64,000 nucleotides of DNA from assembly GCA_029641185.1 (NCBI GenBank), contig JAPWGK010000023.1, positions 186,001-250,000 of the forward strand, in the 5' to 3' direction. Made by a program: the position numbers and the translations under genes. Within the stretch, counting starts at the first letter, position 1, and each line of letters starts with the position of its first letter. The notes beneath the pieces were generated by a model, which saw only the letters and a program-made list of their open reading frames with translations, made no database searches and was not told the origin of the DNA. The DNA is from Pseudofabraea citricarpa. Its lineage: Eukaryota > Ascomycota > Leotiomycetes > Helotiales > Dermateaceae. Shown piece by piece: positions 11,278 through 23,726 of this stretch.

Positions 11278-14200
11278 ATGGCCACCTTAACCATGTCCTC
11301 GATCTTTGACAACAGCCCCGTCTTTGGTCGTTCCCACTCATCCTCCAACCTGCCCGACCTGGTCAATGAGGACTACAAGAGACCGGAGCCGCGACTTAAT
11401 GACGAACTTCCACGATCCGCCAGCTTCCCATCCTTGCCGTCTCTCGATACGCAATACAAGACACCCGAGAAAGAGCTGCAGAGAGGCTACTCGTCCGATG
11501 CCTTGCCACTGTCCCCCGCCGAGAACAAAACGCCGGCAGGTGTGCAGGACCGTGAGGTGCAGCCTGCAAAGCCGCCGACAAAAGAAGAGCGGCCCAAGAT
11601 CGAACGGGTTGGGAGGAGGAAGTCGATGGTAGCAAGACCGAAATCATGGATCCAGAAGGTCAAAGGTGGCTCACCAGAACGCAACTCGTCTCCTGACTAT
11701 GGGAGTACTGCTGTCAGCGATGTCCCTCCCGTACCAACAATTCCCAAGTCTACCCGAGATAAGACGAAAACTGTATCCGAATCATTCGCAACGTTTGCGC
11801 GCAAGTCTTGGATCAGCACCTCGAGATCTCCATCGCCAAGCCGAGTCTTACCCAAGGACCCAGATGCGCAGAATGACGAGGCCTCAAAGACCTCAAGTCT
11901 GAAATCAAGTCCTAGCAGTAAGTCCCTTGCTGTACCGACGCTCGATAAGCCGTCTTCCACAAAATCAAACGACAGCCCTACCAAAAGATTTCTCAAGAAA
12001 AAGCCAAGGCCTCAAAGTGTGCTTATGACCTTTACAAGTATCAATTCGGCAAATTCGTCAACGAGCAGCATCCCAAGAAGTTCAGTGGACAATCGATCTA
12101 CACCGAGAACCTCGACTGATAAAGTACCGCCCATGCCGAATCCGTTGGAGAAATTGCAGAGTGTTACACTGGAGCCTAGGAAGAAGGATGAGCTGTGGTC
12201 AGCTTTCAGGTCTTTAGAAAACGATTTTTCAAAATTCCAATCTAAGACGAGTGCATTGAAGACCAACGTAGTTCGTTCAACCATATTGCCATTTCTCCGC
12301 AATCACGCCGACCACCCATCTACCAAAGTATTGCGCCCAGAAGACTTGGATAGGCGTGCCAATATCTTCAATAAATGGTGGAATGGTCTCCTAGAAATGC
12401 TTGACGGACGACCAAATCAAACAGTTTCCGGAACTGATAGACCCATTCTTTTGGAAGCAATTACAGGAATCATGATGAGACCAGAGTGGAGAATGCCCCC
12501 CTCCCCATTTGCTCCTCTTTCCGAACAACCTGACAGTTTTGAGCAACCACGCCGGAAATCTTCCACGTCGTCACAGTTCTTGATGGAATCGGTCTATCAT
12601 AACATTCGGAATATGTTCATTCAAAACTTATTATCACAAATGAGCCTAGTCGTCGATAAGATGTCCTTGCGTCATGCCCCTGCGAGTCTTGTGACATTCT
12701 GTGGTAAAGCTACTGCGTACGCTTTTATGTTTGTGCCAGGAGTGGCGGACATATTGGTCAGGATCTGGAAGCTACCTGTAGAAACAATCCGCAGAGTGGC
12801 AGATGAGCTTGGCCTCCCCAGAAGAATAAATAAGGTTGAAATGGATGAGGTGATTGCAAATTTCCCCATTCATACCCATGGTTTGGGATGGTCGTCAGCA
12901 AAATCCCTTGCAAACAAATTACGTCAAAAGACAGCTCTGCCACCATCGGCTGCAAAGATTGCTTGGTATGGCCCTTGGATTGCTAGGTGGTGTGGACGAG
13001 ACAGTGATCTGTTCTTCATATTCACGAAGCATTATCATATTCTCACGGAAGAATTCGTGTCCCCCGAGCTGATTCTTGCCGAGAAAGCTCGAGCACCAGG
13101 TATGTGGTACAACCCTCTTTTCGTGAATCTCATCTAACTTGCAATTCAAGGATTTGTGCTAGTTCATGCCCAGATTCTAACTGCGTTGGACTCGACTATT
13201 CACCGACAGCCAGCTTCTGAACCGCTACCTTTGACCTTTGATGATGTTCTTGCTGGAGCCGATGCTTCAGCAGCTGCACTCCCACTCCCATCAAGCAACG
13301 TGACAAGGCTTATGGCTGAGAATCGCCTAATTATGCTTCTAAGGGATTTCATCTCTGAAAGACCATCAGTTTTTGAGTCTGCCCGCTTGACTTTTGCAGC
13401 TGCATTTGCCAAGATGATGCAAGCGACTGCTCGAAGAACTTCCTTGTTTGATCACAATGCATGTTTTGTTCTCTGCGATTTTATGGAAGAGGCATTGGTC
13501 TTATTTGTCCGCTTTCATCTCTCTAATGATTCAGAGTCTGACTTTATCGACTGGTATTTTTGGTTGGATGTGTGCAAGAAAATACTTGATAGCCAAAACA
13601 GCATGTCTGAAATTCGACTGTTCGCCTTCATATTCGGAGTCTGGAGCGTTGTCACAAGCAATGATCGACGAAAAGAAGTACTGTGTATAGAATGGCTTCT
13701 ATCCGATGAAACGTTCGACAAATTCTTCAACCACTGGTGTCCCATGGTTAGAGCGTATTACATGCGACTCCTATGCTGGCGTCTTTGCCGTGACGATGGA
13801 GATTCAACCGAACTCGATACGTAAGTGATCATCAAAGATACAGAAAGCTCTCAACTAACCAGCCTCTAGTAAAATTTTCCATCTCGCGTCGACAAGACTG
13901 AAGATAAACTGGGCTCACTACCTCTTTCTCAAGCAGAGTTCCGAGAAGTCACTCAAACTAGCTCCATCTACAACGCCCTGCCTCCCAGCACCGGGACGCC
14001 GTTTACTGATCATTCGGAATGATACCCAAGCACCGTCACCCATTTTCCTTGGTTTTGATGGCAACCTCTCCTCTTCCTCCAACACGAACCCAAGCCCGAC
14101 CCCTAATAAGCGAAACTCTATCCTTGGCTCTACGTCTCTTGCCAAACTTGAGAGTAGTCTTGCATCTTCCTCCTCATCCGAAAGCACTAAATCTCTGGCT

Positions 14201-14947
14201 GAATCTCCCTCCTTCACCACACCCCCCAAAAAGCGATGGACCCTAATAAACAAAATGCTCCCATCCGCCTTCACAACCGATACGTCTTCTACAGGCCCAT
14301 CAGCTTCAGATAATGAAGTCCGCACATCATCTCCACCATCTCCTACCGCATCTAAAAGCAAGACACTGGAGGAGGCTCGTCGCGAAACGGCGCTTGCACG
14401 TTCACAACGTCCACCTATGCATAACAAAAACTCCTCAACCGATAGCGAATCTACTCCTACAACACATCGCGCCTTCAGTTTCAAATTTTCTCTCGAATGG
14501 ACGAACCATCTTAATTCCACAGGCCAAATTCAAGCAGCCTTGGCACAGGCTAATCGTGGCGATCCTCCGCGGGAAAGGCGCATTATACCGCCCCGGCTAC
14601 CAGCTCCTGCACAAGCATGGCTAGGATCTCGGGTTCCTGGAACAAGTCGGGAAGTGGCCGCCAAGGATCCTGCAGAATATTGCGAGCCGGAAATCGCCCG
14701 ATGGAGTAGCAGTGGTGAGACACACCGAACAGAGAACGGAACGAACGCATTGAACCGCCCTTACATAGGTAGCGGTAAAGGCAAAGCCGAGAGAGCAAAG
14801 TATGCAGGCAGGGCACTTGCCGAATGGGCACTCATCGTTGCCGAGTGCAATAATTTCGTTGAGCGGCGGCGTGCCGAAGGGGTCCCCAATCTCCGGCTGG
14901 TAGAGATACCAACTCTGAGCGTGGAGGGATTCCGGAAATTTGGTTAG
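11278..14947 (+). CDS. DUF1765/UPF0592-like protein
   Basis: Three exons, 11278-13099, 13151-13820 and 13870-14947, joined in phase through GTATGT..TCAAG and GTAAGT..CTCTAG introns, give 1189 residues. The junction reads EKARAPG-FVLVHAQIL, which matches what I recall of DUF1765 fungal proteins (UPF0592, e.g. S. pombe C7D4.03c). Residues 1-300 are Ser/Pro/Lys-rich and disordered, with RRKSMVARPKSW resembling a phosphosite motif. Residues ~300-870 form a largely helical, Trp- and Leu-rich core containing the conserved block. The C-terminal ~300 residues are again Ser-rich, with a short conserved end (NRPYIGSGKGKAERAKYAGR region). Function is unknown; the family has been labelled membrane protein, but I see no strong transmembrane helix. 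A second ATG 15 bases downstream is an alternative start. The family name is from memory. Confidence 0.75.
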
Positions 14948-15785
14948 GTGCTCTCGATGTGTGGGACTGATTCCGACGCATGGGGGGCGAGGAGCTCGTT
15001 TCTGGCTGGATTAATGCCCATGATCCCCTCTCTCGAATTTTACGTGGAACATTGACTGCTCCACATCTAATATATGACCATGAAAAGACAGAAGCATAAT
15101 ACCAAAGGCGTTTTTATCGGGGATAGTTTTTTATTTTATTTTGGGGGGTCGCTCTCATGGAGTCTTGCTTTGGCTTTGATTTTCTTTAGATTAGGGGGAC
15201 CGGGGAGTTAAATCGAGTCGAGTTCTTCTTTGTTTGCTTGCTTGCTTGCAACGTATAGTTTTTAGAGAACGAGTTTGTGCATGGAGGGCTGGAGGGCGGA
15301 GAAGTGGCATGATAATTGATCACGTACGTCACAGAACTGAACAGAACAGAACAGAACGCTTTGTGTTTTCTCTTCCGCTTTGAATGTGCCTCTGCCTTGT
15401 TTTTCTCTCTGCGTGTGTTTCCGTGTCTGTCTCGAGCTCCTTGGTTCTCTGTTCGTGTTTTTGATTTTTGATTTTTGCTTTTGCTCTGGATCACATGTTG
15501 TTGAATGATGGTTTTTTTTTGTTTTATCTTTTTGCTGCTTTTCTCTTTTTTGTTTTTTTTTTGCGGCGGTGGCGGCGGCTGGCTTTGGATATGGGATGGG
15601 ATGGCAACGGGTTGGACTCGATTGGACTGGACGAGGTTAGGATGAACGGATGCATGGAACGAACGAATGAATGGAACGAATGGATGGATATATTATATTA
15701 GCTGATCACTCGGAATATAAATTTCTCTCTTCCTCTCTCTCTCTCTAGATCATGATCTTCCTAGGTGTGTCCAGTTTTTTTCTTC

Positions 15786-15820
15786 CTCTTCTTCTTCTTC
15801 TTCTTCTTCTTCTTCTTCTT
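15786..15820. repeat. CTT/AAG trinucleotide microsatellite
   Basis: About eleven uninterrupted CTT units, read directly. Confidence 0.9.
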
Positions 15821-15997
15821 TTTCTACGTGATATATAGATATATGTGACGCGTGGTATGATGCTGGTCTTGGAGGATAGGATAGAAAGATAGAGGTGTCC
15901 ATACATCTTGGTTAGATAATGTACCAAGACCTGACCTGAACTGACCTACTCGCGACGCGGAAGTACGTGCTTGCTCCTCATATTTGAATAGGTACCT

Positions 15998-16000
<3 letters not shown>

Positions 16001-16029
<29 letters not shown>
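16001..16029. repeat. TA dinucleotide microsatellite
   Basis: About fourteen uninterrupted TA units, read directly. Confidence 0.95.
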
Positions 16030-16031
<2 letters not shown>

Positions 16032-16585
16032 GAATTAATTCGCGGAGAGGTTCGCTCTCGGCTTTATCAAGAAAGCCACTCGCTCATTTACTCACTCACT
16101 GGGTTGTCCTTGATTCCTAATGTACATATAGGTACGCTACAACACGGAGGAGTGGCCGCGTCCTAAAACCTAGAAAATTGGTTGCGCGGAACGAACGGCG
16201 TCGCTAGATCTACTGTCCCTTGGTGGCCATGCCATGCTATGCTATGCACATGCTTCTTCTGCGATAAGCTCCTGTAGGCTTTCTTGGTACAGTAAAAGAG
16301 GTTGTGGTATTTAAAGTTTGGGGAGATGGACGGGATAGATGTGCGTACAGTATGAACTAACTGGGTCTATCGAACACAGACGATCTCGCCAAATGCCATT
16401 GTTTATTTGAAAGATGGTTTGCTCAATGTACTTATACCTGGTTTCAAGTGGGACTCGCCCAGCAAGGAGCATGGTTGAGTGTTTATTTTATGTTGAATCT
16501 TGAACAAGCATTACATTAGACATTAAGTTAATAACTACCTTCCGAGATCAGATAATCAGACATTGGACGGGCAAGCCATAACCAG

Positions 16586-17742
16586 CTACTCCTTATCCAG
16601 CGCGTCCATGGGCTCCTCTTCTTCTTCTTTTTCTTCTTCGTCGTCGCTCCTATCATCCCGGGCCTCGCCGTCCACCAGAAACCCTCGTGCGATGTTCAGC
16701 AGCAAGCGCAGCCAGAAGATGTTCAGGCACTGCAGGATCCCCAGAAGCACGACGGCGATGCTGTTCGCCAGCAGGCCTTTGTACTGCTCGTTGTCCCAAT
16801 CCATCCCGTACGGCCCAACGGTTTGGAATTCCGTGAACAGGGACCAGATGATTCTCAGATTGATGTAGTGGCGCATGTATATCCACACGGATATGAAGAT
16901 GGCGAAGTACGGCGCGATCAGAGGACTGTCGACGTAATTCAGCGCTTTAGAGGACTAGAAGAGTTAGTTTATCTCGTAGGTATTTCAAGCTGGCAGCTAC
17001 TTACTGCTAGAAAGAACTCGGGAATGTCGTTGCTGATAAAGACAGCCAAACCAATGTGGGTGAAATGGAAATGGTAACTCATGACGATGAGCGAGACGGT
17101 GATGATGTGGTGCGCAATAAGCTCGTGGAAATCCTTCCTCGGCTTCTCGAGTCCCAGGACGAGCACGAGCATCTGATGGATCCAGAAGGCCGCCTGGATC
17201 AGATAATACGTCTTGAGCCCGCCATCCAGCGTCTTGTGCGGGTAGTCCTCGTAGAAAGCAGTCGTGTTGAAGTACCACATAGGGGTCCCTTTCATGATGA
17301 CCAGCCCCAGGATACCAATCACAATGGCATACGTCGCCGAGTAGATCTGCTCGCAGAACCTCTCCTGCTTCCCGTCCCCTTTTATGTCCATCCAGATGCT
17401 CAACGGCCGCAGCAGTCTGCTCATGACGAATTGCCGGAAGAAGCAGAACAGGATTGCGTACGCGGCTACGAACAGGATGTCCGACGTGCCTTTGCCGTAC
17501 AGCGCTGGTGCTGAGAGGTCGCCGCCATCCTGCTCGAGTTCAGTCGGGAGCTGGTATGAGAGGAGGAAGATGCTTCGCAGAGGGTTCGACGGGTTGGGGA
17601 ACGCGACGTAGCCCGCCGCGAAAGCTGCAATGATGGGTGGGATCTGCCACAGGTTCCTCGTGAAGATGTCGTCTTGCTTCTTGCTAATAGTCTTCGTCGG
17701 CCGAGCTGCCTTCTCGCTCGTCGTCACGCTCTGTGCGACCAT
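16586..17742 (-). CDS. LAG1: Ceramide synthase (TLC/Lag1 domain)
   Basis: Sphingosine/dihydrosphingosine N-acyltransferase of the ER membrane, which makes (dihydro)ceramide from a long-chain base and acyl-CoA. Exons on the minus strand are 17005-17742 and 16586-16954, with a 50-nt intron (GTAAGT..TCTAG) joining FFLA to SSKALNYV. The product is 368 residues, somewhat shorter than yeast Lag1/Lac1 (~410). Several hydrophobic segments are visible: about 32-50, 88-105, 131-150, 170-190, 212-235 and 255-275. The Lag1 motif lies at 211-246 (HHIITV....SNDIPEFFLA); His211-His212 and Asp239 are conserved, while the last acidic position is Glu242 rather than the more usual Asp. The C-terminus is a stretch of Asp/Glu as in many fungal Lag1 proteins. 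The start is the only ATG before the conserved N-terminal region. Whether it is the BarA- or LagA-type paralogue cannot be told here. Confidence 0.9.
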
Positions 17743-19117
17743 GTTGCTTCGCTCTGGGGGGAGGATATCGGGTGTCTGGGTTGGGGTTATTCAAGCCACG
17801 AGCATCGACGGGACTTGGGAGACGTCGTCGAGGATGCGATGCTTTTTCGGGATTCCGGATGGCGCTTTTGGTGCTTTGTAACTTAGTTCCTGCCCAACAA
17901 CAGCAGAAGCGTTTGACAGTTTGACTCGAGAGCCCTAGGGATTGCGGGCCGAAGTGATTTTCCTTTTTTTTCTTTTCTCCTTCCGATCCACGTCCAGCTC
18001 ATCTGCCCCTTTTGCTGCTCTGACCGATCGAGGAGATATATGCCCCACCTCACACCAACCGGCTCTGGCAGATCCCAATGCAACAGCCTCAGGGTCTCTG
18101 CTTGCTCATTGGCGCCCCCGTTAACCTTAAATTGAAGCCTTAATGCCAAGTTTATCATGTTGCGTAAGCTAATGTCGGCCCGGGCTAACATGCACCCGAG
18201 ATTCGGGGACATTCTGGCAAGCGACGGAGTTTCTTCAACGTATTGGAGGCGAAGACGTGTCTGGGTTGTCGTTTGAAAGGTTGTTATAAATAGCCTTGTC
18301 TATACATTATATTGGACGGAGGGGCTCTTCCATATGAGCGTCGTCTTCTAGCTTTCGGGTAGTTCTATCGTAGCACCCTCGAGCAATTCTCAATCTCTTC
18401 TTTGTCGCTTGTTGTCCTTTGGGGATGTAATCCGAATGCATTGGCCACGATTTCTTGTTGTCTCTTCTGCCAGCGCAACAGAGTTTTACTTGATGATGGT
18501 CCTCGTTCTTACTCTGCTGCTCAAACTACTATAGTCAGCAGGCGCATCCTAAAGTCAGGATGTTCAACAGAATTATTGCTCCTGTAGTTTCGGGGGATTT
18601 TTTGTGCATGCTTTTGGTATCACCCAGGAGGGAAAGAGAGAGAGCAGATAGTAGCTATTGCTTGGATAATGGGATTCTCTCTCGTTGTCATGATCACAAA
18701 TCCGTCTAGCTCTTGACAATTTTTTTTTTTACAATTCAACGATTGTTAAAAGAAATTAGGAACCACACAACAAAAACTTCTATCTGCTTTGAAAACAACG
18801 AAACCCCCGTGAAGACTGCAAAGGAATAACCTAGGATAACAGTATACTGTACTCTCACCATCCGTTAGATCCGGGCCGGCGCACAATTTTTTACCGCTCT
18901 CTCTCGCAATCCTATCCGCGTTCTCGCTCTCGTTCTTCGTACAGTCTTCTAATATGCGATACATCCGAGTTCGCCAACTGAATAATATTGTCCTGTTCAA
19001 GTTGTGTAAATTCCTAGCATTTGAACAAATAAACAATCCGAAAATCTCAGAGCTGATGTACCGTACATCGCCTTGTTAACCAGTTCTTTCAAGAGAAGCG
19101 GATGTAGCAGGTCTATA
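17743..19117. other. Intergenic, no gene seen
   Basis: Promoter region of the ceramide synthase followed by AT-rich DNA with oligo-T and CTCT runs. No conserved reading frame was found. Confidence 0.45.
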
Positions 19118-19618
19118 TCAAGACTCCCTATGTACCCAAATCTGAACACTCGAATTGCTGCTAAGCTCCCGCAATAAGTCGTCCAAACGGATTTCTGTTT
19201 GCTCGTTGAAATCGCCCCTAAACTTTACCCTGAGCTGTTGTATGCTCTCGAGTCCCGTCCAGGGGTTGGGTTGAAGTGCCGGAGGGAAGCTTAACAGCCT
19301 TTCCGGGTTTTGTAGATATATCAAATCCGTTGGCGGATAGAATCGCACAATGCGTCTGCCGTCCAGAGAAGGGAGCGATTTGTAGCGGCGGAGCGCAAAG
19401 TCGCGCGAATTTCCACAGAGTAAGAGTAGGACCGTGGGCGGGCTGAGTGACCTGTATCCGAGTCTGCTACCGTCTGCTGAGATCTCGGCCAATATATTGA
19501 ACTCTTGATTTTGCAGTCTGCCGAATTCCCAGATTATGTCTCTGCATTCTTGAGGGATGCTCATCAACTGGCGATGTGGTTGTGCTAGGAGCGCAGTGTT
19601 CTGGGGTCGGGAACTCAT
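19118..19618 (-). CDS. Short 2EXR-like domain protein
   Basis: Single exon, 166 residues, ATG start. The protein shows the hallmarks of the fungal 2EXR/F-box-like family in order. SIPQECRDIIWEFGRLQ at ~20-36 corresponds to the usual LPxELRxxIW segment. LLLLCGNSRDFALRRYK at ~63-79 corresponds to the C-x-x-SR-x-x-A-x-x-x-Y motif. RIVRFYPPTDLIYLQNPE at ~88-105 corresponds to the aromatic-PxxDxxY strand. The remainder (LESIQQLRVKF) fits the same fold. These proteins are abundant in filamentous fungi and their role is unknown. At 166 residues it is shorter than typical members, so it could be a reduced copy, but the frame is intact. Confidence 0.65.
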   Translation of the reverse strand: MSSRPQNTALLAQPHRQLMSIPQECRDIIWEFGRLQNQEFNILAEISADGSRLGYRSLSPPTVLLLLCGNSRDFALRRYKSLPSLDGRRIVRFYPPTDLIYLQNPERLLSFPPALQPNPWTGLESIQQLRVKFRGDFNEQTEIRLDDLLRELSSNSSVQIWVHRES

Positions 19619-20001
19619 CTTTGCTGTAATACCATGGCCTGGTGTTTGCTTTTCCTCTCGAGGTCGATGGATGTGATTCCAGATTTCTAGATTTCTAGAT
19701 TTAAGGGACTGTGAGATGGATCATGTCGAATGCTAAATTGGCTTTCTGTGCGCCGGTTCTTGCGTAGTGTACCAAGTGTTTTCATTTTCTGTATAAAACC
19801 TTATATCAAGTAGACTAACTGAGATACTCTAGTATCTAGTATGCCCCGAAGAGTAGTAGCGTACTAAAAAAAGGCACATAAATTGTTTTAATTCGTTAAC
19901 CCATACATCTTAGCGTTCAAATCAACCAATCAGCTCGAATTCACTGGCACTTCCAGTCTGCCTAGTAAAATTTTCCCACCCTATCAGCAGAAAAATACTA
20001 C
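19619..20001. other. Intergenic, no gene seen
   Basis: 383 bp between two minus-strand genes. It holds a short AGATTTCT tandem repeat at 19681-19702 and AT-rich sequence that should include the 3' end of the spherulin-like transcript unit's neighbour. Nothing else noted. Confidence 0.5.
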
Positions 20002-20889
20002 TCATGCGGATCCATTGAGAATTGATACCCAAGCCCTAAAGTTGTTAGGGAATGCAGTATAGTTTCCACCACCAGCGATGAGCGGTAAATCAGACAAGTA
20101 CAGACTGTCCACTACGTTTGTGAACGAGTTAGTAAAAGTGCAGAGGAACGAGTTGGTTTGTGCACAGCCACCCGCAACATTGTTGGAAGCGGCACTCTGA
20201 GGTAGACCATACACCATTGCAGTAAGTCTTTTATAAGCGGTGCCGTGATTGTTTGCCGTGATGAACGAAGCCACGTTAGAAGCTGTGCTTGGGCCATAGG
20301 GAGTTCCGTAGTAATTCTCATAGACCAGACTTGAATTTGCCATGCTGTAGATGCCAGACGGGGTCGAGGTTCCTGGATATCTTGGATCTGGGAATGTCGG
20401 CGCTGTGCCTGGGTTGGCGATGACATCTGTAAAGTTGTCCAAGCGTGCGTAGGCCTGAACGTTGTTGAATGACCAGATTGCACCGGAGGTGTTGGTGATA
20501 ACATCATCGAAGAAGATGCCACCGCTAGGGACTAGGGCAGCGGGACCGTATTTCCAGGCATCGATGTCTCTGACGATATCATCATCCGAACGCAGAGGAT
20601 AGTTGGTGTCGACGTAACCGTACGTCTTTGCATTGGGATACTGGTTGAGAATTGTCATGGCTGAGACATAATTACTGAGGTCGCCAGCTGAGAATCCAGA
20701 TTTGACCGGGCCGTTGTTGGGGTTTATAATGAGCTTGAAAGTGACGCTGGTATAATTTCCCAGCGCCCAGTATAGAGGTTGCCAAGCTCCGGGAGTAGGA
20801 TAGATGTAGAGTGGAAACAGCACTGATGGTTTTGCTGATACTGAAGCGAGCTGGGTAGCCAGCAAAAAGATAGAGAAGATCCAATACAT
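20002..20889 (-). CDS. Secreted spherulin-4 family protein
   Basis: Single-exon, 295 residues. Residues 1-19 form a signal peptide ending VSA before KPS. The mature part begins SVLFPLYIYPTPGAWQPLY, the characteristic start of the spherulin-4 family, related to the GH135 galactosaminogalactan hydrolase Sph3. The pattern continues with KLIINPNNGP (~52-61), TYGYVDTNYPLR (~89-100) and GGIFFDDV (123-130). The acidic pair Asp128-Asp129 sits at the position of the family's catalytic/binding carboxylates. Several N-x-S/T sites suggest glycosylation. The expected location is extracellular or cell wall. Hydrolysis of a galactosamine-containing polysaccharide is an inference from the family; many spherulin-4 proteins are uncharacterised. 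Confidence 0.85.
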   Translation of the reverse strand: MYWIFSIFLLATQLASVSAKPSVLFPLYIYPTPGAWQPLYWALGNYTSVTFKLIINPNNGPVKSGFSAGDLSNYVSAMTILNQYPNAKTYGYVDTNYPLRSDDDIVRDIDAWKYGPAALVPSGGIFFDDVITNTSGAIWSFNNVQAYARLDNFTDVIANPGTAPTFPDPRYPGTSTPSGIYSMANSSLVYENYYGTPYGPSTASNVASFITANNHGTAYKRLTAMVYGLPQSAASNNVAGGCAQTNSFLCTFTNSFTNVVDSLYLSDLPLIAGGGNYTAFPNNFRAWVSILNGSA

Positions 20890-23726
20890 TGTATAAATTT
20901 GAGAGTGTAGAATTCAAGATATTCTTTTTCTGGTGTCTGTATGAGTGGTCTTAGGCTTCGAAGGGTATTTCTACTTCTTATGTACCTCAAATATTGAAGT
21001 ATATCTGTGGCACATTGCACGGCTGAGACTCCTTGCGGGATCTTTTCTTTTGCCGGTTGGCGCAGGCGTGTGAGACCCTGGATCTGCCAGGATGTTGTCA
21101 GCGATTTAACAATAATCCCTTACAGAATCTTACATCTACACGATCAGCTGTGTAAGATCGAGATCTATCACGAAATCTCAACATCGACATTGATCCGGGC
21201 TCACAGTGCCTAATCGCCTGATTATCCTCACGTAATACAGCGGAGTGATTTCTGATATAACAAGAGATAAAACATACCAACATAAAATATCGCGAGGCTA
21301 TTAATCTCTCGTTGAATACATTCGACTCTTTTTGCAGCCCTGTGAACCTCATTGATTTTTGTTGTATTCTAGAACGTGAACTGCAAATCATATTTGTGTA
21401 AGGGGTCACAAGTACCTTCAGCTGATGAATCCGTCTATGCACGCCATGACTAGCGAGGTTATACAGCAGGAGAGCCTGGACTGCAAGTATTGATTTGGGG
21501 CGTCATATGGCTGAAGGATGTGCAGAAGTGACTGTTAAAAATCGCCATGACGAAAATCATGGGGAATAACTTGTACGTGATTGGGAGATGCATAGATCTG
21601 ATTCCCTGTAATTCAAATCATGATATTGTGATGTACAAGGTTTTTCTTTTGATCTCGCCCAAACAGGCAGGTATATTCACAGAAGGCAAAAGCCACAAAA
21701 AGATGACTCTGCCAGACGTCAGATGTGCGAGTTTCATTGTTGGCGGCACCTTCCGACTCTGTGACAGCCTTACTGATGTTAGGCTGTAAGAAAAGCAAAT
21801 AAATCTCCATGGCTTCCAACCCTGAGGAGAAGTCTTTTTTCTTTCGAGGTCCTAAATTAAGCGACTGGCCACTTGAATGAGTCCTCAAGTTCACCAGAGT
21901 GCTTTCTTCAGTAGATTTCGTCTTACCACGTGGTAGATGAACAGAAACATGTTCCGCGGTACGGCACTTTCCTTCTCTGTACCTGGTGGTCATTTAGCAT
22001 ATATTAGCAGCATCGCTTCAAAATTACTTTCCTGGGTCGTCTTTAGCTCATTCCAGGAGACTGAGTTTCTTGACCCTATGACATGGTTGGCTTTCTAAGT
22101 AAGCTTTTATGGCATTCCAACCTAAGTTTAACTCTTGATTTCTTGATTCTAGGCATATATAAGCTGCACGGATCGTCTGCTGACATGTAAGCCCCAAGAG
22201 TTTCTCGCAGTTTTTCTCGACCTTGCATAAAAACAAATTTTTAGTAAGCTTCGTCAGAAATTACTTCAGTACACGGTGTGGATAAGGTTCGTCCAGTGGT
22301 TTAACGGCAGTCGTCTCGCTCGGTTCAAGAACAAGTCACCTGGAGGCAGCCAGTTGAAAAAGTGGCCGATGATACCAGGTTGTTGAATATAGAGCTGGAA
22401 GTGATGGCATTCAGAATTAACCATAATAAAGGCATACCCTGTATTATAGACGCCCCAAACCAAGGAATAACAACTTCAATGATATGTGGGATTAAAGAAT
22501 TTCCAGAGAAAAACTACTGTATTTCAAAGTATTTCCAAGGGATATAGATTATAAAATGGTCCTCAGACTTTGCCAATACAATATATCAAATCGAGAATGA
22601 TTGTGGGTTTTTTCTTCTGCGAGTCGTTTTCGTTGTCAATTGAAGTTCAAACCTTGCAAGGAATAAATGGGCTGTATTCATCTTAACATATGTCGAGATC
22701 ACTAACATGATGACCCATAGGTTTTACTGCATCGCTATAGTTTCTCATGGAAACTTGGCACATCTTCCGTGCCTTGGAACACCTCGAAGTCTGAAGAACT
22801 TCACAAGGGCCGCCGATCTACCACAGGCACTCGCCCTACAATACCGCCGAGTAAAGTCTGCTCAAGCTCCTAATTCAATGTATCTTTTTCTTCTTAAATC
22901 TTCATCGTCTCATGCTTGAAGTGTAAATGTAGACACAGTAGTCAGTAGATTGCAGTCAACTGAAGAATAGCAGAAAGAGATTGAACTATGGATGTTAGTT
23001 ATATAGTCCTCGCATCTCTTCGATAGCGAACCAAGATATTGATGGAATCCATATGATTCTCAGCATCCATGAAGACCAACATGGCTATACGGTACACTAT
23101 TGTCTCTTTAGTGGTTGAGTGTCCTGATATGCGAGCACGTGAATGAAGATACGCCATAAGCGAGAGATGCTTAGCGAGTAAAAGGGGCTCGGCGTTCGGT
23201 CTTGGCACTCGAAAGTGGTATCCGAAAGAGAACCTATCACCTACTACTGGTAGGGGTGAAAAAGTGACTACAGTTGATCAAAAGTTTAAGTCAATTTAAT
23301 CTAGTCTTTGTAGGAATTCAAATCTACAGATCCGGAATAAAGAGGAATCCTAGAGGTATTATTACAAATCCACGCATCACTTTTCAATTTTCGCCGGTTC
23401 GGCCTGCCCGGACTAAAGGTATTTAAGCTTAGGGGAACGGAACAGATGGGTCGAAAGAAGTGTTTGGATTGATAATCTGAAGGCAGGAGTAAGAGAAGCT
23501 AATGTATAACGAACTGTTATTAAAAAATCAAGCATTTGGAAATAAACTAGCCAGCGAAAGTACCGCGGAGAGACTTTTGGAGACTACCCTCGGGGTCTGC
23601 TTGAAGTCATAATTTCACAAGAGTCCGGGTATCTTGGAAGCATGCCCTTCTCCTAGTTTTCAATGCCACGTAGCTCCCCAGAATCGCCAGGGAGAGAAAG
23701 CAGTTCAAAGTGACATTTCCTAATAC

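Larger units (their letters stand above)
14948..16585. other. Intergenic between convergent genes
   Basis: 1.6 kb between convergent genes. Rich in T-runs and simple repeats (TTC and TA microsatellites, GGATGG/GAACGAAT-type patches at ~15590-15690). No gene supported on either strand. Confidence 0.5.

Noticed and set aside
22280..22400. GTCCAGTGGTTTAACGG-like A-box followed by GGTTCAAG that looks like a tRNA
   Set aside because: The stems do not pair, and the B-box-like part deviates at several positions. I could not draw a cloverleaf.
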